From contig NZ_JAIVKY010000002.1 in NCBI RefSeq assembly GCF_020524325.1, positions 62,001 to 126,000 on the forward strand: DNA of 64,000 nucleotides. The letters are read 5' to 3'. A program made the position numbers and the translations under genes. The DNA is from Sutcliffiella horikoshii. GTDB taxonomy: Bacteria > Bacillota > Bacilli > Bacillales > Bacillaceae_I. Positions 8,365-16,381 of this stretch are shown piece after piece. Below the pieces are notes generated by a model, which saw nothing but the letters and a program-made list of their open reading frames with translations, had not been told where the DNA came from and made no database searches. Position 1 is the stretch's first letter, and each line of letters starts with the position of its first letter.

Positions 8365-9087
8365 TTACTTCCCAGTATTTATAGCCGTTTCACTGATAAT
8401 GGAACTATGTTTGAGCCGACCCAGCCACTTTTCCGATTCACTTAAACTTCTGGTAATTCCGTTAATTTCTTCGTGGTATTCTAAACCTTCAACAGGAGCG
8501 TAACCGATTTCTAGTTTTGCTATTCTATGTACAATCATTGCCCATTCAGCATCTGTCATTTTTTCTTTCGAGTAGTCGTTTATATATTCTGCACTTTCTC
8601 TAGAAAACAAGCAGGATCCAGCTGTTATATCAACGTTCATTCCCAACTCCAGAGAACAAATTTTGTTTGTAATCTCTTCCGTTAGAATCCATTCCTGTGG
8701 GTGTGTATTCATTGCTCTTACTGAACGGCCTAAAATAAGATAGTCGCAACTCGGTATATTAGAGGTTAATAATTTCAGCTCATCAAGATGGTTTGCGCCC
8801 CAAGTTAAAAGTCTGTCCAGGTCGCAGTAATGATAATAATCACCATGACCAGAAAGTCCTAGGCTGACCACTTCCCTCCTTGCTGCAGCCGCTCCTTTTT
8901 TAGGAATTACCTTTACTTTAAATCTACTTTTTTGAATATGGTCCAAGAGTGTATTAGATGATTCATCACTAATAGTGATATATAGTTCTGTATAGATATT
9001 CTCCAATTCTGTTTGCAATTCCTTAAACAGCTTAATGTTTTTTCCCGAAGGATCGTGTGTAACTGTTAGGAGTGCTATATTTGGCAA
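8365..9087 (-). CDS. GT-A fold glycosyltransferase-like protein
   Basis: A 240-residue soluble protein with the layout of nucleotide-diphospho-sugar transferases: an N-terminal strand (NIALLTVTHDPSG), a conserved KKGAAAARREV segment, and CDLDRLLTW around residue 90, where the acidic residues sit at the position of the DxD metal/sugar-binding motif. The start is probably the TTG at 9087, because GAGGTG lies 7 bases upstream; the GTG at 9096 overlaps that ribosome site. There are no membrane helices. Donor and acceptor are unknown, and nothing in the neighbourhood points to a polysaccharide cluster. Confidence 0.6.
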   Translation of the reverse strand: MPNIALLTVTHDPSGKNIKLFKELQTELENIYTELYITISDESSNTLLDHIQKSRFKVKVIPKKGAAAARREVVSLGLSGHGDYYHYCDLDRLLTWGANHLDELKLLTSNIPSCDYLILGRSVRAMNTHPQEWILTEEITNKICSLELGMNVDITAGSCLFSRESAEYINDYSKEKMTDAEWAMIVHRIAKLEIGYAPVEGLEYHEEINGITRSLSESEKWLGRLKHSSIISETAINTGK

Positions 9088-9185
9088 TTTGTTCACCTCA
9101 AATTATGAATTACGCAATGTGTTCAATTTATATAACTCTACTACCTAGACCCAAAATCTAGCTTTAGAGAAATCATCGTTTATCC

Positions 9186-9356
9186 TTAATTGTTCTTTTC
9201 TTTATTCTGTATATAGATCTGCTGTAATGTTAGGTGAATATCATTCAAAATGAAAAAGATAAACAATAACATAACAAAAGTTATTATCTCACCCGTAAAA
9301 AAAGACACTGCCCCAATAATTATAAAGAAAACTCTATACATCCAATTAATTTCCAT
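9186..9356 (-). CDS. Small membrane protein, unknown function
   Basis: A 56-residue protein with two predicted membrane segments (about residues 4-17 and 19-36, with FFIIIGAVSFF and ITFVMLLFIFFIL) and a polar Gln/Lys/Asn-rich tail ending KNKEKNN. The ATG at 9356 has AAAAGGGG upstream at good spacing; a longer frame to 9392 would overlap the preceding gene and is less likely. It follows the lipoprotein gene at 9389-9862 with a 32-base gap and may be co-transcribed with it. Confidence 0.5.
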   Translation of the reverse strand: MEINWMYRVFFIIIGAVSFFTGEIITFVMLLFIFFILNDIHLTLQQIYIQNKEKNN

Positions 9357-9388
9357 ATTCAATCCCCTTTTTAACAAAAGAACCTTAG

Positions 9389-9862
9389 TCATTCATTATC
9401 CTTCTGTTTTTCTTGATTTTGTTTCTTTAATTCTAACTCCTTTTTATTCTCTTCATCTATTTCTTCTTTTGTTTTAGGAGAAGCTGTAGAAAGTGGAACA
9501 TTTGGTACGGTGATGTCAACAATGTATCTAACGCTGTTTTCATAATCCATATAATGAGATTCATCTTCCGTTTGGTCAAAACCTAGTTCCAATATTGTAT
9601 CTTCTTTGTTTTTGAATTGAATTTTATACGGAAGCATTGCAATATCTGCCGTGTCAGATATCTTTTCTCCATCTGCCTTATTTAACTTAGTAACCAGGTC
9701 ATCAATGGAGCTAGTATCCTCCATAGTATGTATAAGGCTTTTATTCTCCCAATCATAAACCTCTATTCTGGTTGCACCCTCAAGATTCAGGTTATTGTTT
9801 CCACATCCCATTAACACAAAAGACAGTAAAAGTACCATAGATATAATTTTTATTTTCATCAT
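9389..9862 (-). CDS. Putative lipoprotein, unknown function
   Basis: A 157-residue protein starting at one of two adjacent ATGs (9862 or 9859) behind TAGGAGGG. The signal peptide ends in a lipobox (LMGC, about residue 20). The mature domain contains the phrases RIEVYDWENKSLIHTM, DLVTKLNKADGEK and MLPYKIQFKNKEDTILELGF, which suggest a small YhfM-like fold with a strand-helix start and central sheet; I do not know its function. The C-terminus is a highly charged Lys/Glu/Gln tail (about the last 35 residues). It lies 47 bases after the gene at 9910-10866. Confidence 0.7.
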   Translation of the reverse strand: MMKIKIISMVLLLSFVLMGCGNNNLNLEGATRIEVYDWENKSLIHTMEDTSSIDDLVTKLNKADGEKISDTADIAMLPYKIQFKNKEDTILELGFDQTEDESHYMDYENSVRYIVDITVPNVPLSTASPKTKEEIDEENKKELELKKQNQEKQKDNE

Positions 9863-9909
9863 CAACCCTCCTACCTTAACAGTCGGTCCGTTGAGACTAT
9901 AAGTCACAG

Positions 9910-10866
9910 TCACTTCATATAATCCTCGACTAACTCATAGCATCTTTCTTCCGTTAGGTTCGCCAGCACAGCTACGTATTCAAGTTGTTCTTGGGTACCA
10001 CCTTTAAATTCGAGCGATGCTTCTAATGCACGATCATCTCTAAATTTTATCCAGTCCCTTTGTTCTTTTCTTAATTGACTCATTTCTTTTTCAGACAGTT
10101 GCTCCCTTAATACACCATAAATCTCATTTAATAATTCATCCCAAAGTTCCCATCTGTCATTTTCCACCTTTTTCAAGGCATATGTAGATGAATCGGTTGG
10201 TTCCAATTCTTCCGCTTCTTTTTTAGTATCATCTAATTGTTGGAGATACGTTTCTTTTAAACTAGAAGGCGCTTCTTCCTTTTTTACTTCAGCTGGTTCA
10301 TTGGTAGATAGATCCTCGCTTTCTATTAACTTTCCATTCTTATCGTAGTAAATATAATCATATGAAAAATCCTTCTCCTCTTTAGGCAGCTCTAGCCAAG
10401 TTGTCGAGTTTTTGTATAGGGAAAACTCTTCAACGTATACGTGTTGATTGGCACGCAACTCCATTTTTGAGATTTCGTTATCATAAGTTGCAATGGTAAG
10501 AATCCATAGATTGGAATGATTGTCCATCCTATTAGTCAAGTGGATAAAAAAGTGGGAAAGGGGCTCTCCTTTTATTTCAGCAGAAATCCATATATAATTA
10601 CCATACTTATCTTTTATAAAGTGAATGTATGCTGGAAGGTTATTGCTTAAAAATGCTACTAACCTCTCATCCTCTACATCTTTGATATCTATAATATCTA
10701 TTGAAGTGTCTGCGTACATATCTATTGACTGGATTGTTTGGACAATGGATTCCTCATCATTTCCATTTTTGTAAAAGGAACTATTGAGGTAGTTATAAGC
10801 TAAAAAACTCACTCCTATAACCAATGCCACAAACCATAAGAACAGCTTTCTATTTTTCATTTGCAT
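9910..10866 (-). CDS. Membrane-anchored protein with C-terminal LprI-like (DUF1311) domain
   Basis: A 318-residue protein with an N-terminal membrane anchor (about residues 8-27, WFVALVIGVSFLAYNYL), an extracellular middle region and an acidic linker rich in Glu, Lys and Ser. The last ~110 residues carry the pattern of the LprI N-terminal family (PF07007): LNEIYGVLREQLSEKEMSQL, then KEQRDWIKFRD and TEERCYELVEDYMK. Members with this domain are often secreted, and in mycobacteria LprI inhibits lysozyme; that function is not shown here. The start has GGGGGAGCAAA upstream. Confidence 0.75.
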   Translation of the reverse strand: MQMKNRKLFLWFVALVIGVSFLAYNYLNSSFYKNGNDEESIVQTIQSIDMYADTSIDIIDIKDVEDERLVAFLSNNLPAYIHFIKDKYGNYIWISAEIKGEPLSHFFIHLTNRMDNHSNLWILTIATYDNEISKMELRANQHVYVEEFSLYKNSTTWLELPKEEKDFSYDYIYYDKNGKLIESEDLSTNEPAEVKKEEAPSSLKETYLQQLDDTKKEAEELEPTDSSTYALKKVENDRWELWDELLNEIYGVLREQLSEKEMSQLRKEQRDWIKFRDDRALEASLEFKGGTQEQLEYVAVLANLTEERCYELVEDYMK

Positions 10867-10896
10867 TTTGCTCCCCCTAAAACCTTGAAGACTAAA

Positions 10897-11418
10897 TTAA
10901 CGATTCCCCTCTTCAATTGACATAAATATTCTTGAATACATTTCTTTAAGATGCTCATCATTCTTTATGTCATTGTGAAGACCAAATCCCCAATGTTTTA
11001 ATGTATCTCCTTCTTGTGAGATAAGAACACCCACCGCATAACTCAGGCCAGCTGTCCATTCTGATGAATTGTCGTACTCCAAATCTTTTTCAGTAAAAGG
11101 AACAAAATTATCCGTTCCAATAAAGTAAAATGGAATGCCAGAGACTGAGTAAACATCTGCGAATTGGTCTTCAGCCGCCTTCGAAAGATTATTCTCTCTA
11201 ATAAAAACAGCATCATAAGAACTCAGATCTTCAGGTGTCATTTCATCAAATGTTATTTCTGTAAAAGTTACTTGTTATTCTTTTATTTCAGGTGGTTCTC
11301 CAACAACTGCTATGTCTAAAATTCCCCCTTCATACAAGTTAAATACTGGATTTTGACTACAAGCTGTTAGTGCAAATACTAGTAATATAAAACAATATGT
11401 TTTTATATGTGTACTCAC
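10897..11418 (-). pseudogene. Lipoprotein gene broken by an in-frame TAA
   Basis: Reading from a GTG at 11418 (AGAGGAG ribosome site upstream) gives a signal peptide with lipobox LTAC, then 47 codons in all before TAA at 11275-11277. The frame continues past this stop without shift through QVTFTEITFDEMTPEDLSS to 10897, giving a 174-codon frame with one internal stop. Both parts look like one secreted protein, so a nonsense mutation is the simplest explanation. The downstream 114-residue part has an ATG at 11241 but no evident ribosome site and would lack a signal peptide. Function unknown. Confidence 0.75.
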
Positions 11419-11461
11419 TTGCAATCTCCTCTGCATTAAAATTTTTCGATCATCTTAATTG

Positions 11462-11896
11462 TTAAATTCTTAATTCACCAATCTTTCCTAGAATATATCT
11501 ACATTTATCTTTAAAGGCTTTGGTTTTATGTATTTCATCAAAACACCAGAATATAAAAGCTGACAAAATTGCAGGAAGCATTATAAAACTCTTGAATGCT
11601 GCAGTTAAATTTTCAAAATATAAAACATCCCACTTCCAACCTAATATTGTCGGTACTAAAATAAAAACCACCGCGAATAGAAGGTGAATAAACATGGCAA
11701 TCAAAACCCTAAAAAAACCATCAATACTTTTTAGCAGATAATCAGCAAATAAAGAAACTGGTACACCATAGAATAGTAAAGTGGGAAGCAGGTACATCTG
11801 TATAAAAAGACTAAAAGCCATTTCATCAAATATTGTAAAAATGACAAAAACCATTCCCGTTGTAGTTAAGGATGTTAATATTTTTTTGAATATCAT
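11462..11896 (-). CDS. Integral membrane protein, unknown function
   Basis: A 144-residue protein with about four membrane helices (approximately residues 7-25, 30-50, 63-85 and 103-120) and a basic C-terminal tail of about 25 residues (KTKAFKDKCRYILGK). The ATG at 11896 follows AGAGGGGGAG. No enzyme motif is visible and I do not recognise the family. It lies 43 bases upstream of the broken lipoprotein gene in the same direction. Confidence 0.6.
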   Translation of the reverse strand: MIFKKILTSLTTTGMVFVIFTIFDEMAFSLFIQMYLLPTLLFYGVPVSLFADYLLKSIDGFFRVLIAMFIHLLFAVVFILVPTILGWKWDVLYFENLTAAFKSFIMLPAILSAFIFWCFDEIHKTKAFKDKCRYILGKIGELRI

Positions 11897-11993
11897 CAAA
11901 CTCCCCCTCTTTACGTAATGTTCCGTTTGTATAATCTATAACAATCATCTCAAATTCCCAGTATTTCCACAATAAGTAATTAATTAAATGGAC

Positions 11994-12041
11994 TAAAAAT
12001 AAAAATGAGCACTCATCCAGGTCTAAGGATTGTGCCCATTA
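11994..12041 (-). terminator. Intrinsic terminator after the NTF2-like gene
   Basis: On the minus strand AATGGGCAC pairs with GTGCTCATT (with two G-T pairs) and is followed by TTTATTTTT. The loop is long, about 19 bases. Confidence 0.6.
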
Positions 12042-12105
12042 TTATTTAACTAACTTCCATATTGAATTTAGATTATGAGAATAGGAGAATAGTCTAAGGA
12101 TGAAA

Positions 12106-12510
12106 CTAATTGATTGATTCTTCTGTTTCCCTTATTACCATCCATTTCTCATTAATGAATTTCCAATTTTCTATGGTAAATAATCGAGCTAATACATTCT
12201 CATCTTTAACAATTAATTGTTCATAGAACACTACTGCATTTTCGTAATCTCTTAGTCGAATGATTCTATTTTCAAACCGCTTGTTAGCACCGTAGAAATG
12301 CCTAACAGATTGTTCCATACCTTCAATAGCTTCTTGTCTCGTGAAAAAAATTGGTTTTTTACTTCCATCATTAAAAAAGGATACATAATAATCATCGGAC
12401 ATTCTATCTACTGAGGATGTGTCCCCTGAACTCATGGCATAGTTCCAATCACAAAGAAATTCATCATGCATTTCTTTGAATTCATTTAAGCGGTTTTGTA
12501 ATTCAAGCAT
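12106..12510 (-). CDS. NTF2/SnoaL-like domain protein
   Basis: A 134-residue soluble protein. The pattern is that of the SnoaL/DUF4440 branch of the NTF2-like fold: an N-terminal helix (LNEFKEMHDEFLCDWNYAM), the acidic segment SGDTSSVDRMSDDYYVSFF, a helix with EAIEGMEQSV, and C-terminal strands (NAVVFYEQLIV, WKFINEKWMVI). Such domains bind small ligands or act as enzymes, but no catalytic residues can be assigned. The start has GTGAGG upstream. It stands alone between a terminator and a ~107-base gap to the DinB-like gene. Confidence 0.65.
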   Translation of the reverse strand: MLELQNRLNEFKEMHDEFLCDWNYAMSSGDTSSVDRMSDDYYVSFFNDGSKKPIFFTRQEAIEGMEQSVRHFYGANKRFENRIIRLRDYENAVVFYEQLIVKDENVLARLFTIENWKFINEKWMVIRETEESIN

Positions 12511-12617
12511 TTTAACACCTCACTTTTAATATTGAGTTTTAATAAAAACTACAGATCACATCCAATTTCAGAATCTTTGAGTGGGAAATTAAATATACAT
12601 CGCCTGTAGCAAATGCT

Positions 12618-13115
12618 TTAAGACCAATCAACGCCACCCCAAGAGGATTGCAACTTGCGCAAAAGGACTATTTGGCCGATATGGTATGTATCGTGCATCA
12701 TAATATTGCTGAGTAAGCGCTCAGTAGAATACCGGTTATCTGCATACGGAGCTTTTAACTTTTCATCGTCAAGGTCCGCTATGAACCTTTTTAATTTATT
12801 TATGACTTCATTAAGGCGCAGCACTGGCTGGGGCCACCCAATTTCGTCTTCTGGATCCCCCTGATTTCCAAAGGTTTCTTCATTGTCTTTTGCCTTATAA
12901 GGATTTTCTGTTCCCTGAATTCGATGGATTACATCTTCATTCCAAAATATCAAGTGGTTGACAATCTGCCAAATCGAATTGCTAATTCCAGAACTTGTCC
13001 ATGCTGCCTCTGCTGCAGTGACTCCTTGAAGCGCCTGATCCATGGATGCAAACCACTCATTCTCATGGCAATGCATATCGAGTTGTTCTAAAATCATTTT
13101 TGTTACAACTTGCAT
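12618..13115 (-). CDS. DinB family protein
   Basis: A 165-residue four-helix-bundle protein of the DinB/YfiT-like superfamily. Histidines that form the usual metal triad are seen in WQIVNHLIFW (about residue 52) and in MMHDTYHIGQIVLLRK (two His, about residues 138-142). These proteins are often thiol-dependent transferases or have unknown roles. The ATG at 13115 follows GAGGGGA; an in-frame ATG at 13151 is possible but lacks a ribosome site. It is unrelated in sequence detail to the second DinB-like gene at 49008. Confidence 0.8.
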   Translation of the reverse strand: MQVVTKMILEQLDMHCHENEWFASMDQALQGVTAAEAAWTSSGISNSIWQIVNHLIFWNEDVIHRIQGTENPYKAKDNEETFGNQGDPEDEIGWPQPVLRLNEVINKLKRFIADLDDEKLKAPYADNRYSTERLLSNIMMHDTYHIGQIVLLRKLQSSWGGVDWS

Positions 13116-13258
13116 ACAACCAATCCCCTCATTTTTTAATTGGTTCTTCATGAATACTAATTGGTGTAAAAACGAATAGATAGTGCATTGACAGATCTCT
13201 CAAACTCAGATATCTTTATTATTCTGATTTTTAAAAATCGATAAAGGAGTGTATTCAG

Positions 13259-13465
13259 ATGGAAATTAAGGTATCTGACTTGGTTGAAGCAAAACGTCAA
13301 ATTGACTCTACGCTTAACAAATTAAGAGAAGCTGTAAAAACTCTGGAAGGTAAAGAAAATCCTAATAGATATAAATCTCAGATTACTTTAGCCAAAAGGA
13401 GAATTGAAGCATTTGAGATTTCATTGTTCCTTATTGAAAGAAAAATAATGGAACTTGGTGAATAA
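13259..13465 (+). CDS. Small coiled-coil protein, unknown function
   Basis: A 68-residue, very polar protein, the only rightward gene in the first 32 kb. It is predicted to be almost entirely helical, with heptad-like spacing of Leu/Ile (LVEAKRQIDSTLNKLREAV, then RIEAFEISLFLIERKIMEL), so a helical hairpin or dimeric coiled coil is likely. The ATG at 13259 has AAAGGAG upstream. I do not recognise a family. Its orientation opposite to all neighbours suggests independent expression. Confidence 0.6.
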   Translation: MEIKVSDLVEAKRQIDSTLNKLREAVKTLEGKENPNRYKSQITLAKRRIEAFEISLFLIERKIMELGE

Positions 13466-13490
13466 TATGATTTTCAAAAGTAAAAAGAAA

Positions 13491-13988
13491 CTACAATAAT
13501 TTTGACATATAATACTCATCATAAGCTCTATCATTTATCATAAGTGAGTTTCTTTTCGTTCCTTCTATATCAAACCCACTTCTCTTGTAGAGTGCTACAC
13601 CAGACTCATTTTCGGTCACAACTGTTAACTCTAACCGTGAAATGTCATGATTTGAAGCCCACGTTGTAACATGTTCAAACAGTTTTGTACCTATTCCTTT
13701 TCCTCTATGTTCTTGTAAGATCCCTATTACAAGATATGCAGAGTGCTTTGTTCTTTTAGTGCTTCCGCCCATAACAAATAAGTATCCAATCAATTTCCCA
13801 TTTTCTTCTGCTACAAATATCGTTGAATTGTTTTGCTTGTCCATTATTTCTATCCGTTTTTGCTGTTGTTCAAGAGTCATTTCTCTTTCCCCTGGCTCCA
13901 TAAGCATAAAAGCAGATGTACGCTCAACTTCCTTTATTAAGATTAATAGGTTTTCTGCATCTTGCATTCTAATTTCTCTAATTAGCAT
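13491..13988 (-). CDS. GNAT family N-acetyltransferase
   Basis: A 165-residue acetyl-CoA-dependent transferase. The acetyl-CoA-binding motif A is clear as LQEHRGKGIGTKLFEHV (about residues 95-111), followed by the typical LELTVVTENESGVALYKRSGF (motif B, ending in the conserved Gly-Phe). The start follows GGAGGAGAG. The N-terminal part (RIEIMDKQNNSTIFVAEENGKLIGYLF) also fits the family. The substrate is unknown; members with this length include ribosomal-protein and small-molecule acetyltransferases. Confidence 0.85.
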   Translation of the reverse strand: MLIREIRMQDAENLLILIKEVERTSAFMLMEPGEREMTLEQQQKRIEIMDKQNNSTIFVAEENGKLIGYLFVMGGSTKRTKHSAYLVIGILQEHRGKGIGTKLFEHVTTWASNHDISRLELTVVTENESGVALYKRSGFDIEGTKRNSLMINDRAYDEYYMSKLL

Positions 13989-14095
13989 TCCAAACTCTCC
14001 TCCTCCCTATGTCAGTCCAACTCTTATGTATGGAGCTATCCATTGTACTGCAATTGCTCCATTTTATTGAACACAAGGTTTTCGGGTTAAATACC

Positions 14096-14311
14096 TTATT
14101 GCATTGAAATATACAGGCTGTAAAGTGCAGGTATTAACAAAGCTAGAGCTAGGCAATAAGCTGCTGCTAATTTAGACTGTCTTATAAGACGTTCATCGCC
14201 TAATTTTAAATGTTGGAAAAAGGAAAGGCTGAAATAAAGGCAAAAAGCGATCAGTATTGAAGTTAGAAGTCCTAACCAGTTTTCTGTTCCAATTAAAGTT
14301 AGATAAAACAT
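14096..14311 (-). CDS. Small membrane protein with two helices
   Basis: A 71-residue protein with two membrane segments (about residues 11-33 and 47-68) joined by a polar loop (QHLKLGDERLIRQSK). The start has AGAGGTG upstream. No family is recognised. It lies between a GNAT gene and a three-helix membrane protein gene, both leftward, but the gaps of about 105 bases on both sides leave operon membership open. Confidence 0.5.
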   Translation of the reverse strand: MFYLTLIGTENWLGLLTSILIAFCLYFSLSFFQHLKLGDERLIRQSKLAAAYCLALALLIPALYSLYISMQ

Positions 14312-14415
14312 TTAAACACCTCTAAATTGAGAAATCACTACTAGCAAACCATGCCCAATTCTATGTAAGTAACGAGGCACTTTGCAGCAAATGCTCCAAG
14401 TATATTAAGGAGTAA

Positions 14416-14751
14416 TTAAGCTATTCTTGTCTGTTTATTTGAGTAAAAAGTGATACCAATCAATAAAGCTATAAGTACCGTAACAACCAATGCATAAATA
14501 AAATAATCCAAAAACAATTCCTGAGACCATCTAACACTATCGGTAATAATCCAATAACTAAGTTGATTTGAGATGGCAATACCATCATGGTTCCCGCTGC
14601 TCGCTTTATAATTCAACCACAAACTTATTGTAGATATACTTGAAAGTACTAAACCAACAATAAGCGTAACAGTTAGAGGACGCTTTACAGAAAAATATTT
14701 CACCAATCCAAAAGTTAATAAAAGTAATGCTGCCGATATTAATATAAACAT
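14416..14751 (-). CDS. Small integral membrane protein, unknown function
   Basis: A 111-residue protein with three probable membrane helices (about residues 1-18, 26-46 and 81-104). The loop between helices 2 and 3 carries NYKASSGNHDGIAISNQLSY and is probably outside. The ATG at 14751 follows GGTGGAGG; the frame is open further upstream to 14769 but that start would contain the ribosome site. I do not recognise the family. Confidence 0.55.
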   Translation of the reverse strand: MFILISAALLLLTFGLVKYFSVKRPLTVTLIVGLVLSSISTISLWLNYKASSGNHDGIAISNQLSYWIITDSVRWSQELFLDYFIYALVVTVLIALLIGITFYSNKQTRIA

Positions 14752-14841
14752 ATAAAAACCTCCACCCACGTTACTTTTTCTTTTTTCATATATAATCGTT
14801 ATACTGCCATACTGCGTAATACCAAGTATGGCACATTCTAA

Positions 14842-15326
14842 TTAGTTGATTTCCTCAACTTTATACACAGGAATCTCGATGTCTGCCGCTATTTCTGAAT
14901 TCAACGAAAATGAAGCAATAGCTTCAAACTCATAAGTTCCTGGGTTTAACCTGGGCATTTCTAACACATTAAAAGTTACTGTGTGAGGTTTATTTTGGAA
15001 AAGTGTTGTTATTAATTGTGGATCGTCCATAGCACCATTAAATTCAAAATCCCCATCTTGTTGATAAACATTAAAGAAGAAAATTTCCCCACCGTGATAA
15101 ATATCTATTGCCGCTTCTTCTCCCGTATAAGTAATGGTGCCATAAATATCAAGATTTTCTTCACTTTTTTCAACAATTATTGAAACTTTAAAGTCATCTA
15201 CATGCTGAGAGTTTTGATATACGATTCATCTTTTACATTCTCCTCACTGTTATTACTTTTTACGAAAACAAATAGTCCGAAAGCTAAAACAATAATCAAC
15301 AGAATGTAGCTTAGTAGAAACTTCAT
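14842..15326 (-). pseudogene. Secreted beta-domain protein gene broken by a frameshift
   Basis: An ATG at 15326, behind AAAGGGG, starts a signal-anchor sequence (MKFLLSYILLIIVLAFG) that stops at TAG after 42 codons. The next frame carries on at once with QNSQHVDDFKVSIIVEKSEE and continues to 14842, so one base has been lost around 15213-15222 (total length 485 bases, one short of a multiple of three). The restored protein of about 160 residues would be membrane-anchored with an extracellular beta domain; the pattern TITYTGEE and LNPGTYEFEA is weakly like BsuPI-type domains. Function unknown. Confidence 0.7.
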
Positions 15327-15368
15327 TTAGTAAACCCCTTTGCTCCACAGTTTCCAGAAACCTTCCGG

Positions 15369-15914
15369 CTATATGTTTAAAAACCTCTTAGCCTCACTCT
15401 TATTACTTATTACTAATATTTTATTACTATATATACCAAACTTATTATGGAAGTTTGGTTTCCCTACTTGCTCAAAATGTCTATTCCACTTAAACATCTT
15501 TAAGAATATTTTAAATGTTGGTTTGTAGTGTGACTTTTCCAATCCGAGTTTTTGTAAGAAGAATCTCTTTACAATTCGATAAGTTCTCACTGAATAGTTT
15601 ATATCTAGAAAGATAATTAATTCGGCATTCTCGATGCTATCAGACACCCACGCATCATTATGAACCCCCTCTATTATCCAGCTTTCATTATTTATAATTG
15701 TATTCAAATATTTATCTCTTTCTTCTTCACTTCTTCTAACATCACCATTTTTCTGCCTAATCCAAACGACGTTATCTAATTCATAGAATGGAATATTTAG
15801 CTTAATGGATAAGACTCTCGCTAAGGTTGTTTTACCGCTACCAACTGATCCTATGATATGAATTTTATTAGGAATATTCTTTTTCAGTTTTGTTCTGATG
15901 AGACACTCAGTCAT
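15369..15914 (-). CDS. P-loop kinase-like protein (FlaR / adenylate-kinase-like)
   Basis: A 181-residue cytosolic NTP-binding protein. Walker A is GSVGSGKTT (about residues 22-30), followed by a lid-type region and a Walker B-like strand ELIIFLD (about residues 112-118). The pattern IPFYELDNVVW and WIIEGVH matches the family annotated as DNA topology modulation protein FlaR, whose members resemble adenylate and shikimate kinases. The real substrate is not known. The start codon overlaps the stop codon of the broken gene at 15914-16198 (TAATG), so the pair was translationally coupled. Confidence 0.75.
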   Translation of the reverse strand: MTECLIRTKLKKNIPNKIHIIGSVGSGKTTLARVLSIKLNIPFYELDNVVWIRQKNGDVRRSEEERDKYLNTIINNESWIIEGVHNDAWVSDSIENAELIIFLDINYSVRTYRIVKRFFLQKLGLEKSHYKPTFKIFLKMFKWNRHFEQVGKPNFHNKFGIYSNKILVISNKSEAKRFLNI

Positions 15915-16198
15915 TATTTCTTACCTTTTCGTTCTAAAAATATCGGTGTTATATTCAGAAAGATAGAAACAATTGTTAAAAACCACAATGCCCACTCCAT
16001 ACCAGGTACTACATCCATTAAAGCTGCCCAATCTTTCACTTCTACCCAATCCGATACAAGACTGTATTCTGCACAAAGCGTCAATGCTGTAAATGACAAT
16101 CCCAACGCCATAGCAAGCTTATAATCCTAACCTGCTGCATACATATATAAATTTATAATTGTTACAACTATTGCAATAATCCCAAATATTACCCACAT
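15914..16198 (-). pseudogene. Small membrane protein gene broken by an in-frame TAG
   Basis: From the ATG at 16198 the frame reads a membrane helix (MWVIFGIIAIVVTIINLYMY), then AAG, then TAG at 16127-16129, and continues in the same frame with DYKLAMALGLSFTAL to 15914. Restored, it is a 94-residue protein with about three helices. From memory a conserved Bacillus family reads GKDYKLAMA at this point, so the TAG probably replaces AAG (Lys). Either the gene is dead or the remaining 65-residue part starting at 16111 is translated from a poor site; I favour decay. Confidence 0.72.
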
Positions 16199-16317
16199 AA
16201 GTCTTTACTCCAATATTTTTAGTTTAAGTAGCTTCTCACACTAATCTAATCTATTGTCTAATACCAATTATTTCATAATCTAAAAATTCCTACAATAAGT
16301 TATTCTTCGTCCAGGCC

Positions 16318-16358
16318 AAAAAAAATAAACGCTAATCCCTATTACAGGGGATAGTGCC
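16318..16358 (-). terminator. Intrinsic terminator after the gene at 16382
   Basis: On the minus strand GCACTATCCC and GGGATTAGCG pair with small mismatches, followed by TTTATTTTTTTT. Confidence 0.65.
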
Positions 16359-16381
16359 TCTTCAAATACAATACTTCATGC

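Noticed and set aside
9910-10866. Toxin or immunity gene cluster in the lipoprotein region
   Set aside because: No toxin domain, secretion tag or clear toxin-immunity pair could be recognised; the proteins are mainly lipoproteins and small membrane proteins of unknown role.
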